Source: Pinus tabuliformis (taxonomy: Eukaryota > Streptophyta > Pinopsida > Pinales > Pinaceae). From it: a DNA stretch of 64,000 bases. The position numbers and the translations under genes were made by a program. Numbering within the stretch: the first letter of the stretch is position 1; each line of letters opens with the position of its first letter. The notes under the pieces were generated by a model. It ran no database searches and was not told where the DNA came from. It saw only the letters and a program-made list of their open reading frames with translations. Positions 43,641 to 56,000 of this stretch are shown here, one piece after another. The stretch spans positions 693,480,420-693,544,419 of the forward strand of contig CM062813.1 of the NCBI GenBank assembly GCA_031772625.1. The letters run 5' to 3'.

Positions 43641-43680
43641 TTGGGTGGTTGGGTGAAGGGCTATTGCGCGCGCTTTAAAA

Positions 43681-43700
43681 ACAACACCATCAACATTATC
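43681..43700. repeat. TSD of the second LINE, 5' side
   Basis: acaacaccatcaacattatc, paired with 36451-36470. The last LINE base is 43680. Confidence 0.85.
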
Positions 43701-44250
43701 ACTACAAATTTCAAAAAGATCTCTTTGGAATGTCATATGACAGATAACACTTGAATCTAAAATCCAACTGTCCTCCCATGAAGAAAATGTAGTGTTAAAA
43801 ACATTATCAATGTTGAAATTGCAGCGAGCAATTATATAATGAGAAGATTCATTTGTTTTACTTTTGTTAGAAGGTGGTTGCTCTTTCTTGTCATTAATTG
43901 ATTCTTTTTGTTCATTATTAATCTTCTCCCAAGTAACCTTGCAATTAACTTAATTATGACCAAATTTTGCACATCTATAAGATTTGATATTCGGTTTATT
44001 AGATTGAAATTTTTTCTGTGTCTAGTCATTTTGTTGTCTATCACCCTGATTGTTGTTATTGTTGCACCCCTGCCTCTAAAGTTTTTTCTACCTCGACCTT
44101 TGGGATTCTTGCCACCTCTGGCAGAGTCACCTTGTTATTTATGTTCCTTTTGTGCATGACATAAGGTTTCTATATTTGAATTAAAAACAAACTCTCTCTT
44201 CCCAAGTAGTGGGAATATGCATGCTGTAGGGCCTTGATGAAGGGAGTTAA
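43701..44250 (-). pseudogene. Copia gag zinc-knuckle and protease start
   Basis: On the minus strand a basic Gly/Arg stretch (KGRGRKNFRGRG, about 44105-44070) is followed by a CCHC-like region with frame changes near 43960. The protease-side sequence WILDSSVICHMTFQRDLF comes next, in which the usual DSGA catalytic motif is DSSV. This is the normal order in a Copia polyprotein. It is interrupted at the protease by the LINE. Confidence 0.72.
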
Positions 44251-44317
44251 TTGTAAACCTATTTTAACACTCGTGGCTTCTATATCATGAAAAATAACCT
44301 TGATTTTAGAAACCAAC

Positions 44318-44735
44318 AGGGGTTAAATAGCCTATGCTATGATTACAACATCAGTCTCAGAAGAGGTAAGCAAATACATTCATTCTTGTAAGGCATCATA
44401 TGACGCATTAGACATTGTAAATGAACTCTATGATTCACATTTAGAATTAGAGATTATTCGGTTGTTATTGAAGTTATATATATTTTGTTATCATAATAAG
44501 TCCTATGGGAAAAAAATGGACCAAAAGGTGTTAAATAGCGTATGCTATGATTACAATGTCAGTCTCAGAAGAGGTAAGCAAATACATACATTCATGTAAG
44601 ACATCATATGAAGCATTAGACATTTTAAAGGAACTCTATGATTCACATTCAAAATTAGAGATTATTCAGTTGTTATTGAAGTTATATATATTTTGTTATT
44701 CATAATAAGTCCTATGGGAAAAAACTAGACCAAAA
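44318..44735 (+). repeat. 209-bp tandem duplication of a Copia gag fragment
   Basis: Two copies (about 44318-44526 and 44527-44735). The plus-strand frame reads SVSEEVSKYIHSCKASYDAL then NELYDSHLELEIIRLLLKL, the N-terminal gag region of Copia elements. It is on the opposite strand from the neighbouring Copia element, so it is a separate fragment. The two copies differ at roughly one base in ten to fifteen. Confidence 0.8.
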
Positions 44736-44739
44736 AATG

Positions 44740-45395
44740 GTCCGCTTAAAATACATAAAACATCCAAATTTTGTTAAGAAAAATGTATATTTAGGTGCAT
44801 TCATATGAACCCAAACCATTATACACAAATACAAGTTTCTAGTGTATTATACACAATTACAAGTTTCTAGTGTATATAGCAAGGGTGCATATAACCAAAA
44901 TAACACTGAGTGCAATCCATCTCTGAACAAAAAATGTAACAACAAAGAGACTTTAAATGGCCTCTAGAGTCCACAAATAATCAAAATCCTTCCTATATTG
45001 GGAACCTCATTATCATTGTCACCCTCTAAGCAGTAAAATAGGCTAGAAACATGCAAAACTAGAAAAACCAAAAAATGGTCAATTGAAAATGCCTAAAATT
45101 TCCAATTTTTTTGAAAAACATGTATATTTAGGTGCATCCATAGAAACCTGAACCATTATATACAAATATGCAAAGCTTCTAGTGTATATCGCAAGGGCGC
45201 ATATAACGAAAATGGCACTGAGTGCATTGCATCTCTGAACCAAAAATATGGCAACAAAGATTGTAAATGACCTCTAAAGTCCAAAAAACTTCATGTTCCA
45301 ACAAATAATTTCATATGATCAAAATCTTACATATATTGGAAACTTCATGATCAATATCACCCTCTAACCAGTAAAATAAGATAAGAAAAAGCTTA
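44740..45395. repeat. About 325-bp tandem duplication
   Basis: Copies at about 44745-45055 and 45075-45395 share gtatatttaggtgcat, aaccattatayacaaat, gcatataac and caccctctaa.cagtaaaata. The family also occurs in ADK intron 2. No coding sense is seen. Confidence 0.8.
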
Positions 45396-45889
45396 ATATA
45401 CAAGATCAATTATTTTGCTTTAGTGAAGGGTACATTTTTACTAGGGTCATGACAAAGGACTTTAATAATCAATGCCACCAACAATGAGGTACATAGAAGG
45501 TTTTGCGCTATTGATAAAATGTCAGTTCCATGCCCTCAATGTGATAAAATCTAATGGTATATTGCAATCTTGCCAATCTCGAAATCTTAAAAAATTGCCA
45601 AGTTTGTATAATTTTCAAAGGGATAAAAAATTCTCTATATGAAATTCAATGAGGTTGGAACCACTCTCATACATCTTGAAACAATTAATGGTAATGTTAC
45701 AAATTTAAGTAAAAGTATCACTACCCTTTAATAATTTAATATTATCATTAATTACTAGATTGAGTGCAATGGAGGGAAGTGTTGATTTTTCTACAATAAA
45801 CGTAATAGAAACAATTTTTTTGATTTGATAATTACTTCTAATGATTTTTAATTAATTCTTCTAATGCCATTGATATCATGAAGCAATTA
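45396..45889. other. No gene seen; AT-rich
   Basis: No convincing open frame, repeat or RNA gene was recognised. Confidence 0.5.
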
Positions 45890-46890
45890 TACATAGAAAA
45901 TATCAACAGTGATGTAGCGAAAACAATAGAAACAAATACGATCAAAGAGATAGTAAATGCATAATAGAGACAACAAATTTTCCTTCGGAAACCCAAACTT
46001 GGGAGAAAACAAAACAACTCTTCTTTTAGGAGAAAATATTCTTTAACAAGGTTTACAATAAAATGTCTAGAAATTTGTGCAAAAAACTAAGCCCAAAATT
46101 TGGTCCTTTTTTAATTACTCTCACGGGTGTTTTCTATGTTTTCTATATAAGAGAGACAATGAGTGAGTGAGAAAAATGAAGTGTCACATCATGTGTATAT
46201 ATAGAGTTTGAATGAGTGCATTTACCCCAAGGGACACACCTTTTCATGATGGGGCTTGTTGGAGAATCTAGTAGGGTAGTTATTTAAACCAATTCTCCTT
46301 ATCTTTAATATTTGCTTGTGAAATTTAGTTATCTTCTTATATTTCTTTATTAGATTTTTGCATCAAATAATTATCAAGAGAAGAAACAATAAAGACAATA
46401 GACACAAGAAGTAGACTCCATGTCAGGGCAAAACCCCTCTAAGGGGAAAACCTAGAAAATATCTATTCTCTTCTTATACACAGAAAATATCAACAGTAAT
46501 GTAGCGAAAATGGTAGAAAAAAATAATATCATAAAGAGATAAACTTGCATAATAGAGACAACAAATTTTCCTTTGGAAACCCAAACTTGGGAGAAAAATG
46601 TCTAGAAATTTGTGCCAAAAACTAAGCCCAAATTTTGGTCCTTTTTTTAGTTGCTGTCACGAGCGTTTTCTATATAAGAGAGATGACGAGTGAGTGAGAC
46701 AAATGAAGTGTCACATCAAGTGTATATATAGAGCTTGAATGGGTGAATTTACCTTAAGGGACACACCTTTTCATGGTGGGGCTTGTTGGAGAATCTAGTA
46801 GGGTAGTTATTTAAACCAATTCTCCTTATCCTTAATAATTGCTTGTGAACTTTAGTTATCTTCTTATGTTTCTTTATTAGATTGAACCAT
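45890..46890. repeat. Tandem duplication of an LTR-like segment (about 530-590 bp)
   Basis: Unit 1 starts near 45896 and unit 2 near 46485 (gaaaatatcaacagtratgt in both). Both continue through cttgggagaaaa, gtcacat, gtgtatatatagag and ggggcttgttggagaatcta to ctttattaga. Unit 2 lacks about 55 bases after the gggagaaaa motif. A TATA-like gtatatatagag in each suggests LTR promoter sequence, but no PBS or TSD was found. Confidence 0.75.
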
Positions 46891-47599
46891 TGGTTTCCCC
46901 TTCCTTCAACTTGGTATTTACTTGGGCCATTTTTTTTATCTTTCCAATAATTTCCCCTCGATTAATGCTCTATCATTTCTTTCCTTTTCAATAACAAACC
47001 TAAGGATTGAAGCTTGATGGAGCATAACAAATTCATGGTGAGTAGCACAGTGCAGTGGATTCAATACAAAGAAGTTGAGTAGTCAATGAAATTGATTTGT
47101 GATGTGCTAAGGGAGGGGTTACGATGCATTGCATCACATTTCTCATAACTAACATCTCAATTAGCATGCACTATTACGTAAGGCTAGGCAACAATTATGC
47201 AAGATAGATGCGATGCTCATCAGAAACCTATTCCACCATGGCTTTCCAAATGCATTCAAAGCTTCAACTGTTTCTACCTTATCTCTATTCCATGTTTCTA
47301 GATCTTGCAAGCGTTCTCAGGCATAATTGACAACTCTTGTTTAAATGTAAAGAAAAATAAGTTATATGAATATTCAACACACTAAAAAAAGACTATGGGC
47401 TATTGTCACCTACAAATTTTGGATAAATTTCCAATCTGGAAGTTGTAGTCTACAAGGGAGGATATATGGGCTATCCCTATAGTGGATTTTCTTCCCATTT
47501 TTAAATGATATTTTGACCACCTTGCTAATGTTGTTCTTCTTCAAAACAAAAGAGTTGGAGTCAAATAGTTATTGGATTTGTCTAGTAGATGGGAAACCA
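46891..47599. other. No gene seen
   Basis: AT-rich sequence without recognisable coding frame or repeat. Confidence 0.45.
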
Positions 47600-48392
47600 T
47601 GTTAGGGTCCCACCCTAACCCCCTTATTTATGTCATGGGATCACGTCATAGTCAAGAGTCAATAAAGCCCATATTAATATTTGTAAGTGGTTAACCCGCA
47701 ATTAATGACAGGACCACAATTAGTTGCAAATGGGCCGTAGTATTAGATAGATGGTATTAATAAAACCCACGGTATTGGCCCGTGGTATTGCATGTATGAG
47801 TCATATATAAAGGATAGAGACTCCCTGCGAGGAGTATTGTGTCTTATTTTGTAATCGAGCTCTGCTCTATTGGAGGTTGCCCCCTCGAAAAGGCAAGTGA
47901 ACATTACTCTCTGAATAATAAAATCATTGCTATTCTGTGTTCTGGGTATCTTTTCTTCGCATATTCTGTATTGGGTATCATTTTGCAGGTTAAGAGCATA
48001 ACAAGTGGTATCAGAGCCAGGTTATGGGATCACGTCATAGTCAAGAGTCAATAAAGCCCATATTAATATTTGTAAGTGGTTAACCCGCAATTAATGACGA
48101 GACCACAGTTAGTTGCAAATGGGCCGTAGTATTAGATAGATGATATTAATAAAACCCACGGTATTGGCCCATGGTATTGCATGTATGAGTCATATATAAA
48201 GGATAGAGACTCCCTGCGAGGAGTATCGTGTCTTATTTTGTAATCGAGCTCTACTCTATTGGAGGTTGCCCCCTCGAAGAGGCAAGTGAACATTACTCTC
48301 TGAATAATAAAATCATTGCTATTCTGTGTTCTGTGTATCTTTTCTTCGCATATTCTGTATTAGGTATCATTTTGCAGGTTAAGAGCATAACA
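47600..48392 (+). mobile_element. Miniature LTR-PBS-LTR element (TRIM-like)
   Basis: The left LTR is 47600-48003, beginning TGTTAGGGTC and ending GCATAACA (TGTTA/TAACA termini). It is followed by a tRNA-iMet-type PBS (48006-48018) and, at once, a second LTR copy (about 48022-48392) that lacks its first 36 bases or so. The two copies differ at about 10 of 370 positions. The 5-base TSD aacca is perfect (47595-47599 and 48393-48397). Each LTR carries a TATA box (catatataaagg) and an aataaa motif. There is no coding region and no polypurine tract. It is either a TRIM or a Copia element reduced by an internal deletion. Confidence 0.92.
48006..48018 (+). other. tRNA-iMet-type primer binding site
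   Basis: tggtatcagagcc starts two bases after the LTR end, the standard Copia/TRIM primer site complementary to initiator tRNA-Met. Confidence 0.92.
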
Positions 48393-48839
48393 AACCAACT
48401 CATAAAGTCCTTGCCCCTCCTATGCAACATACTCATAGCATATGTCAAAGCTATTGTTACTTGTAGTTGAATCATGATCAAAAACAACTTATTCCCCATG
48501 TAATCCTATTTCCTTGATCAAAGACAAGTGCCAAGGCTGGATATTCTTAGTGTTTTCTCTCCAACTTACTTAGTTTTAATAACTTTCTCCCCTTTTCTAG
48601 GTTCATTACCAGATCCAAGATTTAACAATTAACATTATTTTTTGGGTAGTATTTCCCTATAGCTTATCAATAAGCCCCGAATAATACCAAACCGGATTCG
48701 CGATACATTTTACTGGTAAAGCCTTTATGGATTCCAAAATAATCTTGAAGCTATTAATGTCCCACACTACTTGTTTTACACTACCAATTGATTTTTTTTT
48801 TCTTGATGCAAATCAGATTCTCAAGTTATGCACCATGAA

Positions 48840-49500
48840 TGGATCTAGTGGAAGATCGTTTGGCTTCACAAGACAAAAAATTGAGAAAGGTATCGTAAAC
48901 CTACCAAAAACCACATGCACGGTAAATTGTGAGAAATAAATTTTGCTTTGCTTATGTGTCTCTAGATGGTCCAACTTACAAAATTACTACAAATCCCTTT
49001 CCATCTCCCCCAATAGAGTATAAATGATAAACACATATACCAAGAATAAAATATTCTAGTCTCTATAAACTCAAACTTCACATCCATTCCTCCATCATAT
49101 TTGGAAGAGACAAGATAAGTGAAGTATGTTCCTAGCCACATTTCCCAACCCTTCAATGCTTTAGGGTGGTTAAATTTGGTAATAGAGAGTTTGCTTTTAC
49201 TACTTTGCCCAACTCACATTTGGGATAATTTATGATTATAGTATTGAAAATATTTTGATAAGTTGTAAACACCAAATGATCCACTCTATTAAAGTGTCCA
49301 ATAATGGTGGAGTGTATAGTAGCACAATAAATTACTTTATTCTACCCTTCCACAACAAATTTTGTTGTTGAAGGCTCACCTACATCACCAACCACTATAT
49401 TTACTGATCTTGGAAGCAACACTAAAGTCTTTGGATCATCTTTCTAGACCAAAGCATCAAATTTTATGGATATAATTGTTAGATGATCTCCATTTAACCA
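48840..49500 (-). pseudogene. Unidentified coding relic
   Basis: From about 49493 to 49190 the minus strand is one frame with just two stops, both TAG (WLNGDHLTIISIKFDALV, KDDPKTLVLLPRS, VVGDVGEPSTTKFVVEG, then IHSTIIGHFNRVDHLVF). After a frame change the sequence resumes at 49156-48962 (SSKYDGGMDVKFEFIETRIF). The composition looks like a globular protein, not low-complexity DNA. I do not recognise the family, and it does not look like gag, RT or integrase. It may be the remnant of a host gene or of an additional element ORF. Confidence 0.5.
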
Positions 49501-51067
49501 ACATTACACGACCTTTTCATATCAACTTCATTGATGAAATCCAACCCACATATTTGCAAATGCCATAAGTGCAATACCTAATGAATTTATATTACATAAA
49601 TTTGTCCTTCCAGGAAACATCTGAAATAGTACGCTGAATTTTATCCATGGCCTATTGAACCTGGATTTTCATATGGAGATGATGATCTGCAAAAATGCCT
49701 GTTGATCTACTAACAACAACTTTTCTTTAAGAACAACACTTGATAATGACAAAAAGTTTGGTCTGCTTGCATTCATGTAAAACTTTTCTTTCCTTTTTAA
49801 TGCTTATTTGAACTATTCAATGAGCAATATAAAACCATTTAAAATGCAAATTTAATATATGAACAATATGTAATATGTGAAAAACGACATCAAATAAGCA
49901 CATAAAAGTAACACATATGGACACCAGATATAAGTGAAAACCCATGAAGGGAGAACCATTTTTTTATTTATTGTTGTGATGCAAATAAAAGCTTTAGTTT
50001 TTTTGTAGGCTCCAGCCTACATTAGGGTTCCACCTCAATTTCTTTTGAAAGCTTCAACTTGCAAGGAAGCTCCAACTACCATAAATTTAATGCAAGCTCT
50101 AACCCACATGTAGATCATACCTTAATAGGTTCTAACCTATTCTTTTTCAGGCTACAACCTGAAAGGAGACTACAATACCTTGATACATACAAGAAACAAT
50201 ATGTTAGTTTACCTGGTCTATAACTCTATATACCTCCATCTTTGTCTCTGCTTCTTCTCAAATCTGTTCCACATATGCTCTTCTACCTTTGTCTCTTTAT
50301 GCCAAGCAACTCATGAAAAACAACTCAATCAATTCTAACATACTCTCAAACACTATAACCGTAAAACCTTCCAATCTCACACATTTTTATAAATGAACTT
50401 TGATGGCTATTAGTGTTCCATACATGAATATGAAATGACAAGTCTTGGTTCTTTACATTCGAAGGGTGTCTCTTCGTTTCCAAACTATTTCAACTCTTGA
50501 ATATTAAATCACATAAGATAAATTTTGAAATATTCAAATAGAATGCATTAACATAAGAAAACTTTGATGATTACACCAACAATCTTTCATTCAACACTAT
50601 AACACACTCTTAATTCTAGCAGCCTACATTATAACACTAGTTCTTAGTTATGTAGATTGCATTACTCTGGATTATAATGAAGATACTCTTTTGACTTTGT
50701 TATCTTTCTTTGTCCTTTACTTTCTAACTCATGTATTTCATTAGAGCCTTAGTTTGTCATGTGCCACAAGTTTTCTGCATGCCAATATTTTCTTGCATCA
50801 CAACTTTGTCTTGCATTCTCATTGCCTAGCCTTGCATCTCTACAACACCTCTTTAACACTGATCTTTGCAACACCTCTAGAAAAATTTCTCAAATAACCA
50901 TTTCAAAATTGTAATGCATCAATCCATAACAAGCATCAACATCCTCACTCAACATACTCAACCACATTTTCCCTTTGCATCACAACTTATTCATGCATCA
51001 ACATCATCACAACAATGATGAACAATATAACAACATCACAACATAAGCAACATCATAACATGACAAT

Positions 51068-51155
51068 ATATGCAAGTAGTTCAACATATGTATCACAACA
51101 TCACAACATATGCAAGTAGTTCAACATATGTATCACAACATCACAACATCAAAAC
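51068..51155. repeat. 40-bp minisatellite in the Copia-type LTR, about 2 copies
   Basis: gcaagtagttcaacatatgt followed by atcacaacatcacaac repeats at a 40-base period. The same array, with the same period, is at about 54343-54430 in unit 2. CAACAT phrases flank it. Confidence 0.85.
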
Positions 51156-51307
51156 ATATGCATATGCAGGCAGCCTCAACTTCTCTGCAACATCAACAAC
51201 CTTTGCATCACTTCACTGATAACACATCTATTCCATGCTCTGAGAAGAAACATACTCAAAAGCTCTTTGAAACATACCTTGCATCTCCTTTTAAATGAAT
51301 CAAAACA

Positions 51308-51345
51308 ATGCCATCAATCTCCCCCTTTTGGAACTGATGGCATCA
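51308..51345 (-). other. Copia-type polypurine tract and LTR start (unit 1)
   Basis: The minus strand reads gttccaaaagggggaga then TTGATGGCATTG, the typical polypurine tract and 3' LTR start of plant Copia elements. The equivalent site in unit 2 is at about 54572-54608 (gccaaagggggata then TTGATGGC). The LTR would extend left from here to roughly 49769 or slightly beyond. Its other end was not fixed. Confidence 0.6.
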
Positions 51346-51836
51346 CTGTGATCGTCTCCCCTTTTGTCCCTGTTGGGCCTCCATCTTGTCATGATTTTGT
51401 TGATGAAACAATCCATTTTCACACCATTCCATTCACCCATTATTAGCATTTTTAACCACATTTCTCCATAAATAGACCAAATTACCGCATATATGTTTAC
51501 ATGGTTTATTACTATTATTTCCATTATTTTTAATGAATTAAGAAGAACTTTGTTTGGTTTTACTAATGACAATTTGGTCAATTTAAGTTTCTACAATTTA
51601 GTCAAGTTTCTGTAGCTATCTCCATAGTTGAGGCAGTAGCACCACTCTAGAAGGAAATCCGACACTTGCACTGGTTTCGAGAAGTTGCAATATGGATTTT
51701 TATTGGTCAAATTCCACCCATCTCACATGTGTGGACCTCCAACAAGAGATCAAAGGAAAAACATAGTAGTTTTGACCAGTCAACTTCAAATGCGTTTTTT
51801 GAGCAAATGAAAACGAATTTTGAAAAAATAAAACAT

Positions 51837-51837
<1 letters not shown>

Positions 51838-51871
<34 letters not shown>
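51838..51871. repeat. Poly(T) run of 34 in Athila-like LTR copy 2
   Basis: The matching position of copy 3 (55103-55110) has only eight T, so this is slippage expansion after the duplication. Confidence 0.95.
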
Positions 51872-53039
51872 CAGCACAAGCCCAATTAGGTTCACTAACG
51901 AGTATTTGTCTCAAATTCATTACCATTTGAGATATTTTAAGAGTTATTTGGAGCCCTATTTTGTAAATTGCGTGAACAAACAATTTTGTAATTTCATAGT
52001 CAATGCCCAGTGACCAAAAAGATTGGAACGAGTTGTTCTTCAGAAAATTTGTGGCAGGAATATCACTCTTATCATATTTGGGCTGATATTTAGTCCAAGG
52101 ATCCATCAAATAAGATTGAATTTTATTTCCAAAACTGATCTCATGACCAAAACTCAAGCAAGAAAATTATGAGTTTGTTAATTGCCTCAAAACTCTATAA
52201 ATTGCAGTCTCTTTGATGAGAGGGGGATCATATGTAAATGATGGATATTAATTTGTAATTGTTGCTACTGATTGAAGAAGAAAACTCTATTTTTTTAATG
52301 AATGCAATCTCTGTTATGGCACAATTCTGAATGCGATTGACGATTCTAGTCTTGTGATCCAAGTTTTTAAGCATCTCACACTCACCAGGAGGCCCCCCTG
52401 AGGATGTGTGAGATATAGTATAGTTATTTTTTATTTTTTCAATTTCTTATGCTTTGCAATTAGATCATAATTTTACCCATTCAATTGTTCAATTTATTTA
52501 GATGTTCAATTTCATGTCAATGTTCTATTTTCTTTTAAGTAAATTGCACTCTTTTTTCCTTGTTTCATTACAAGTCAAGCGTTTGATAATAAATAAAAAA
52601 CACCAAAATATTTACCTCAAATTGTCTTTTAAGCTTAAGTCTTGGATTTATGCGTGATAGGATATGATTGACTTTGGTTTAGAGTGCACACATCAGTAAT
52701 CTTTTTGAGGCTTCCAGAATTATTATTTCATTGCTCTTTGTTTGCTATACTCTAGAATAGTTTTTGATTTCAAAGTCTTGTAGTATTTAGATCAAATTTA
52801 CGTTCATGAATTGATAGACTTAGTTTTCTTTCCAAGTTGGTTAGATTAAATTTATCTTCAAAAAAAATAATAATCTTGCTTTTCAAGTTCATAGAATAAC
52901 CTTGTCTTTCAAGTTCACTAGAATATAAGATTTCCATTGTTAGAATAGATCTTGAAGTCCTTTCTTTAGAATAAATTTGCTTTCAATTCATTTCCAAGTC
53001 TTGAGTTCGAATTAAAAAAACATGTGCAGTTAGTTTAGT

Positions 53040-56000
53040 GCATTCACGGAAAACTTTTCTTTCCTTTTTAATGTTTATCTGAACTATTCAATGGGCAATA
53101 TAAAACCATTTAAAATGCAAATTTAATATATGAACAACATGTAATATGTGAAAAACGACATCAAATAAGCACATAAAAGTAACACATATGGACACCAGAT
53201 ATAATTGAAAACCCATGAAGGGAGAAAACCATTTTTTTATCTGTTGTTGTGATGCAAAGAAAAGCTATAGATTTTCTGTAGGCTCCAACCTACATGAGGC
53301 TTCTACCTCAATTTCTTCTGAAAGCTTCAACTTGCAAGGAAGCTCCAACTACCATAAATTTTATGCAAGCTCTAACCCACATGTAGCTCATACCTTAATA
53401 GGTTCAAACCTATTATTTTTCAGGCTACAACATGAAATGAGACTACAATACATTGATACATACAAGAAACAATATGTTGGTTTACCTTGTCTATAACTCT
53501 ATATACCTCCATCTCTGTCTTTTCTTCTTCTCAAATCTGCTCCACATATGCTCTTCTACCTCTATCTCTTTGTGCCAAGTAACTCATGAAAAAGAACTCA
53601 ATCAATTCTAACATACTCTCAAACACTCTAACCTTAGAACCTTCCAATCTCACACCTTTTTATAAATGAACTTTGATGGCTATTAGTATTCCATACATGA
53701 ATATGAAATGACAAGTCTTGGTTCTTTGCATTCGAAGGGTGTCTCTTTATTTCCAAACTGTTTCAACTCTTGAATATTAAACCACATAAGATAAATTTTG
53801 AAATGTTCAAATAGAATGCATTAACTTAAGCAAACTTTGATGATTACACCAACAATCTTTCATTCAATACTAATAACAGACTCTTAGTTCTAGCAGGCTG
53901 CGTTATAACACTGGCTCTTAGTTATGTAGACTGCGTTACTCTGGATTATAACGAAGATACTCATTTGACTTTGTTATCTTTCTTTTTCATTTACTTTCTA
54001 ATGCATGTATTTTATTTGAGCCTTACCTTTGTCATCTGCCACAATTTTTCTGCATGCCAACATTTTCTTGCATCACAACTTTCTCTTGCATTCTCATTGC
54101 CTAGCCTTGCATCTCTACAACACCTCTTCAACACTGATCTTTGCAACACCTCTAGAAAAATTTCACAAAATAACCATTTAAAAAGTATAATGCATCAAGC
54201 CATAACAAGCATCAACATCCTCATGCAACATACTCAACCACATTTTCCCTTTGCATCACAACTTATTCATGCATCAACATCATCACAACAATGATGAACA
54301 ATATAACAACATCACAACATAAGCAACATCATAACATGACAATATATGCAAGTAGTTCAACATATGTATCACAACATCACAACATATGCAAGTAGTTCAA
54401 CATACGTATCACAACATCACAACATATGCATATGCGAGCAACCTCAACTTCTCTGCAACATAAACAACATTTGCATCACTTTACAAAGAACACATCCAAA
54501 CCATGTTCAGAGAGGAAACATACTCAAAATATCTTTGCAACATGCCTTGCATCTCCTTTTCCATAAATGAAAACAACGCCATCAATATCCCCCTTTGGCA
54601 TTGATGGCATCAATGTGATCCTCCCCACTTTTGTCCCTATTGGGACTCCAACTTGTCATGATTTTGTTGATGAAACAATCCATTTTCACACCATTCCATT
54701 CACCCATTATTAACATTTTAAACCATTTTTATCCATAAATGAACCAAATTACCGCATATATGTTTACATGGTTTATTACTATTATTTCCATTATTTTTAA
54801 TGAATTAAGAACTTTGCTTGGTTTTACTAATGACAATTTGGCCAATTTAGGTTTATGCAATTTTGTCTAGTTTCCGTAGCTATCTCCATGGTTGAGGTAG
54901 TAGCACCACTCTAGAAGGAAATCTGACGCTTGGATTGGTTTCTAGAAGCTCCAATATGGATTTTTATTGGTCAAATTCCACCCATCTCACACGTGTGGGC
55001 CTCTAGCAAGAGATCAAAGGAAAAACATAGCATTTTTGACCAGTCAACTTCAAACGCATCTTTTGAGCAAATGAAAATGAATTTTGGAAAAAAAAACATG
55101 GGTTTTTTTTCAGCACGAGCCCAATTAGGTTCACCTACGAGAATTTGTCTCAAATTCATTACCATTTGAGATATTTTCAGGGTTTTTTGGAGCCCTATTT
55201 TTCATATTGCGTGAGCAAATGGTTTTGTAATTGCACAGTCAATGCCCAGAGACCAAAAATATTGGAATGAGTTGTTCTTTAGAAAATTTGTGGCAGGAAT
55301 ATCACTCTTATCATATTTTGGCTGATATTTAATCTAAGGATCCATCAAATAAGATTGGATTTTATTTTCAAAACTAATCTTATGACCAAAACTCAAGCAA
55401 GAAAATTATGAGTTTTTTAATTGCCTCAAAACTCTATAAATTGCAGTGTCTTTGATGAGAGGGGGGATCAGATGTAAATGATGGATATTAATTTGTAATT
55501 GTTGCTGCTGATTGAAGAAGAAAACTTTGTATTTTTTAATGAATGCAATATCTGTTATGACATAATTCTGAATGCGATTGGCGAATCTAGTCTTGTGATC
55601 TGAGTTTTTAAGCATCTCACACTCACCAGGAGGCCCCCCTGAGGATGTGTGAGAGATAGTATAGTTATTTTTATTTTTATTTTTTCAATTTCTTATGCTT
55701 TGCAAATAGATCAGAATTTTCCTCATTCAATTGTTCAATTTATTTAGATGTTCAATTTCATGTCAATGTTCTATTTAATTTTAAGTAAATTGCACTCATT
55801 TTTCCTTGTTTCATTACAAGTCAAGCGTTTGATAATAAATCAAAAACACCAAAAGATTTACCTCAAATTGTCTTTTAAGCTTAAGTCTCGGATTTATGCA
55901 TGATAGGATATGATTGACTTTGGTTTAGAGTGCACACATCAATAATCTTTTTGAGGCTTCCATAATTATTATTTCATTGCTCTTTGTTTGCTATACTCTA

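Larger units (their letters stand above)
36471..43680 (-). mobile_element. Second L1-type LINE, decayed, inserted in the Copia element
   Basis: 7.2 kb on the minus strand between 20-bp direct repeats (two mismatches). It has a DUF4283-type ORF1 relic, an ORF2 relic with endonuclease, RT, zinc-binding and RNase H parts, a 1.6-kb segment after ORF2 and a terminal poly(A) (T8 at 36471-36478). The Copia frame is recovered when the LINE and one TSD are removed, which confirms the insertion. It is about 0.9 kb longer than the LINE at 10.9-17.2 kb, mostly because of the 3' segment. Confidence 0.9.
34325..44250 (-). mobile_element. Decayed Ty1/Copia element split by a LINE
   Basis: On the minus strand the order is gag zinc-knuckle region (about 44170-43900), protease start (about 43780-43700), the LINE (43680-36471), GAG-pre-integrase (36326-35979), integrase (to 35398), RT remnant (to 34806) and a polypurine tract (about 34338-34326). 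This is the Copia order. The 5' LTR was not located. The domain pieces are listed separately; all are inactive. Confidence 0.82.
49769..53035. repeat. 3.27-kb tandem segmental duplication, unit 1
   Basis: Collinear with 53040-56285 at an offset of 3.25-3.27 kb. Order: a minus-strand Copia-type LTR segment (49769 to about 51310), a 3'-end internal stretch with a polypurine tract (about 51310-51590), and an Athila-like LTR (to 53035). The unit breaks off inside that LTR (aacatgtgca.ttagt) and joins directly to the start of unit 2. Confidence 0.9.

Noticed and set aside
50940..51180. CRISPR-like array of CAACAT repeats
   Set aside because: Short, irregular units without spacers of constant length, lying in a plant LTR. 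It is a minisatellite.
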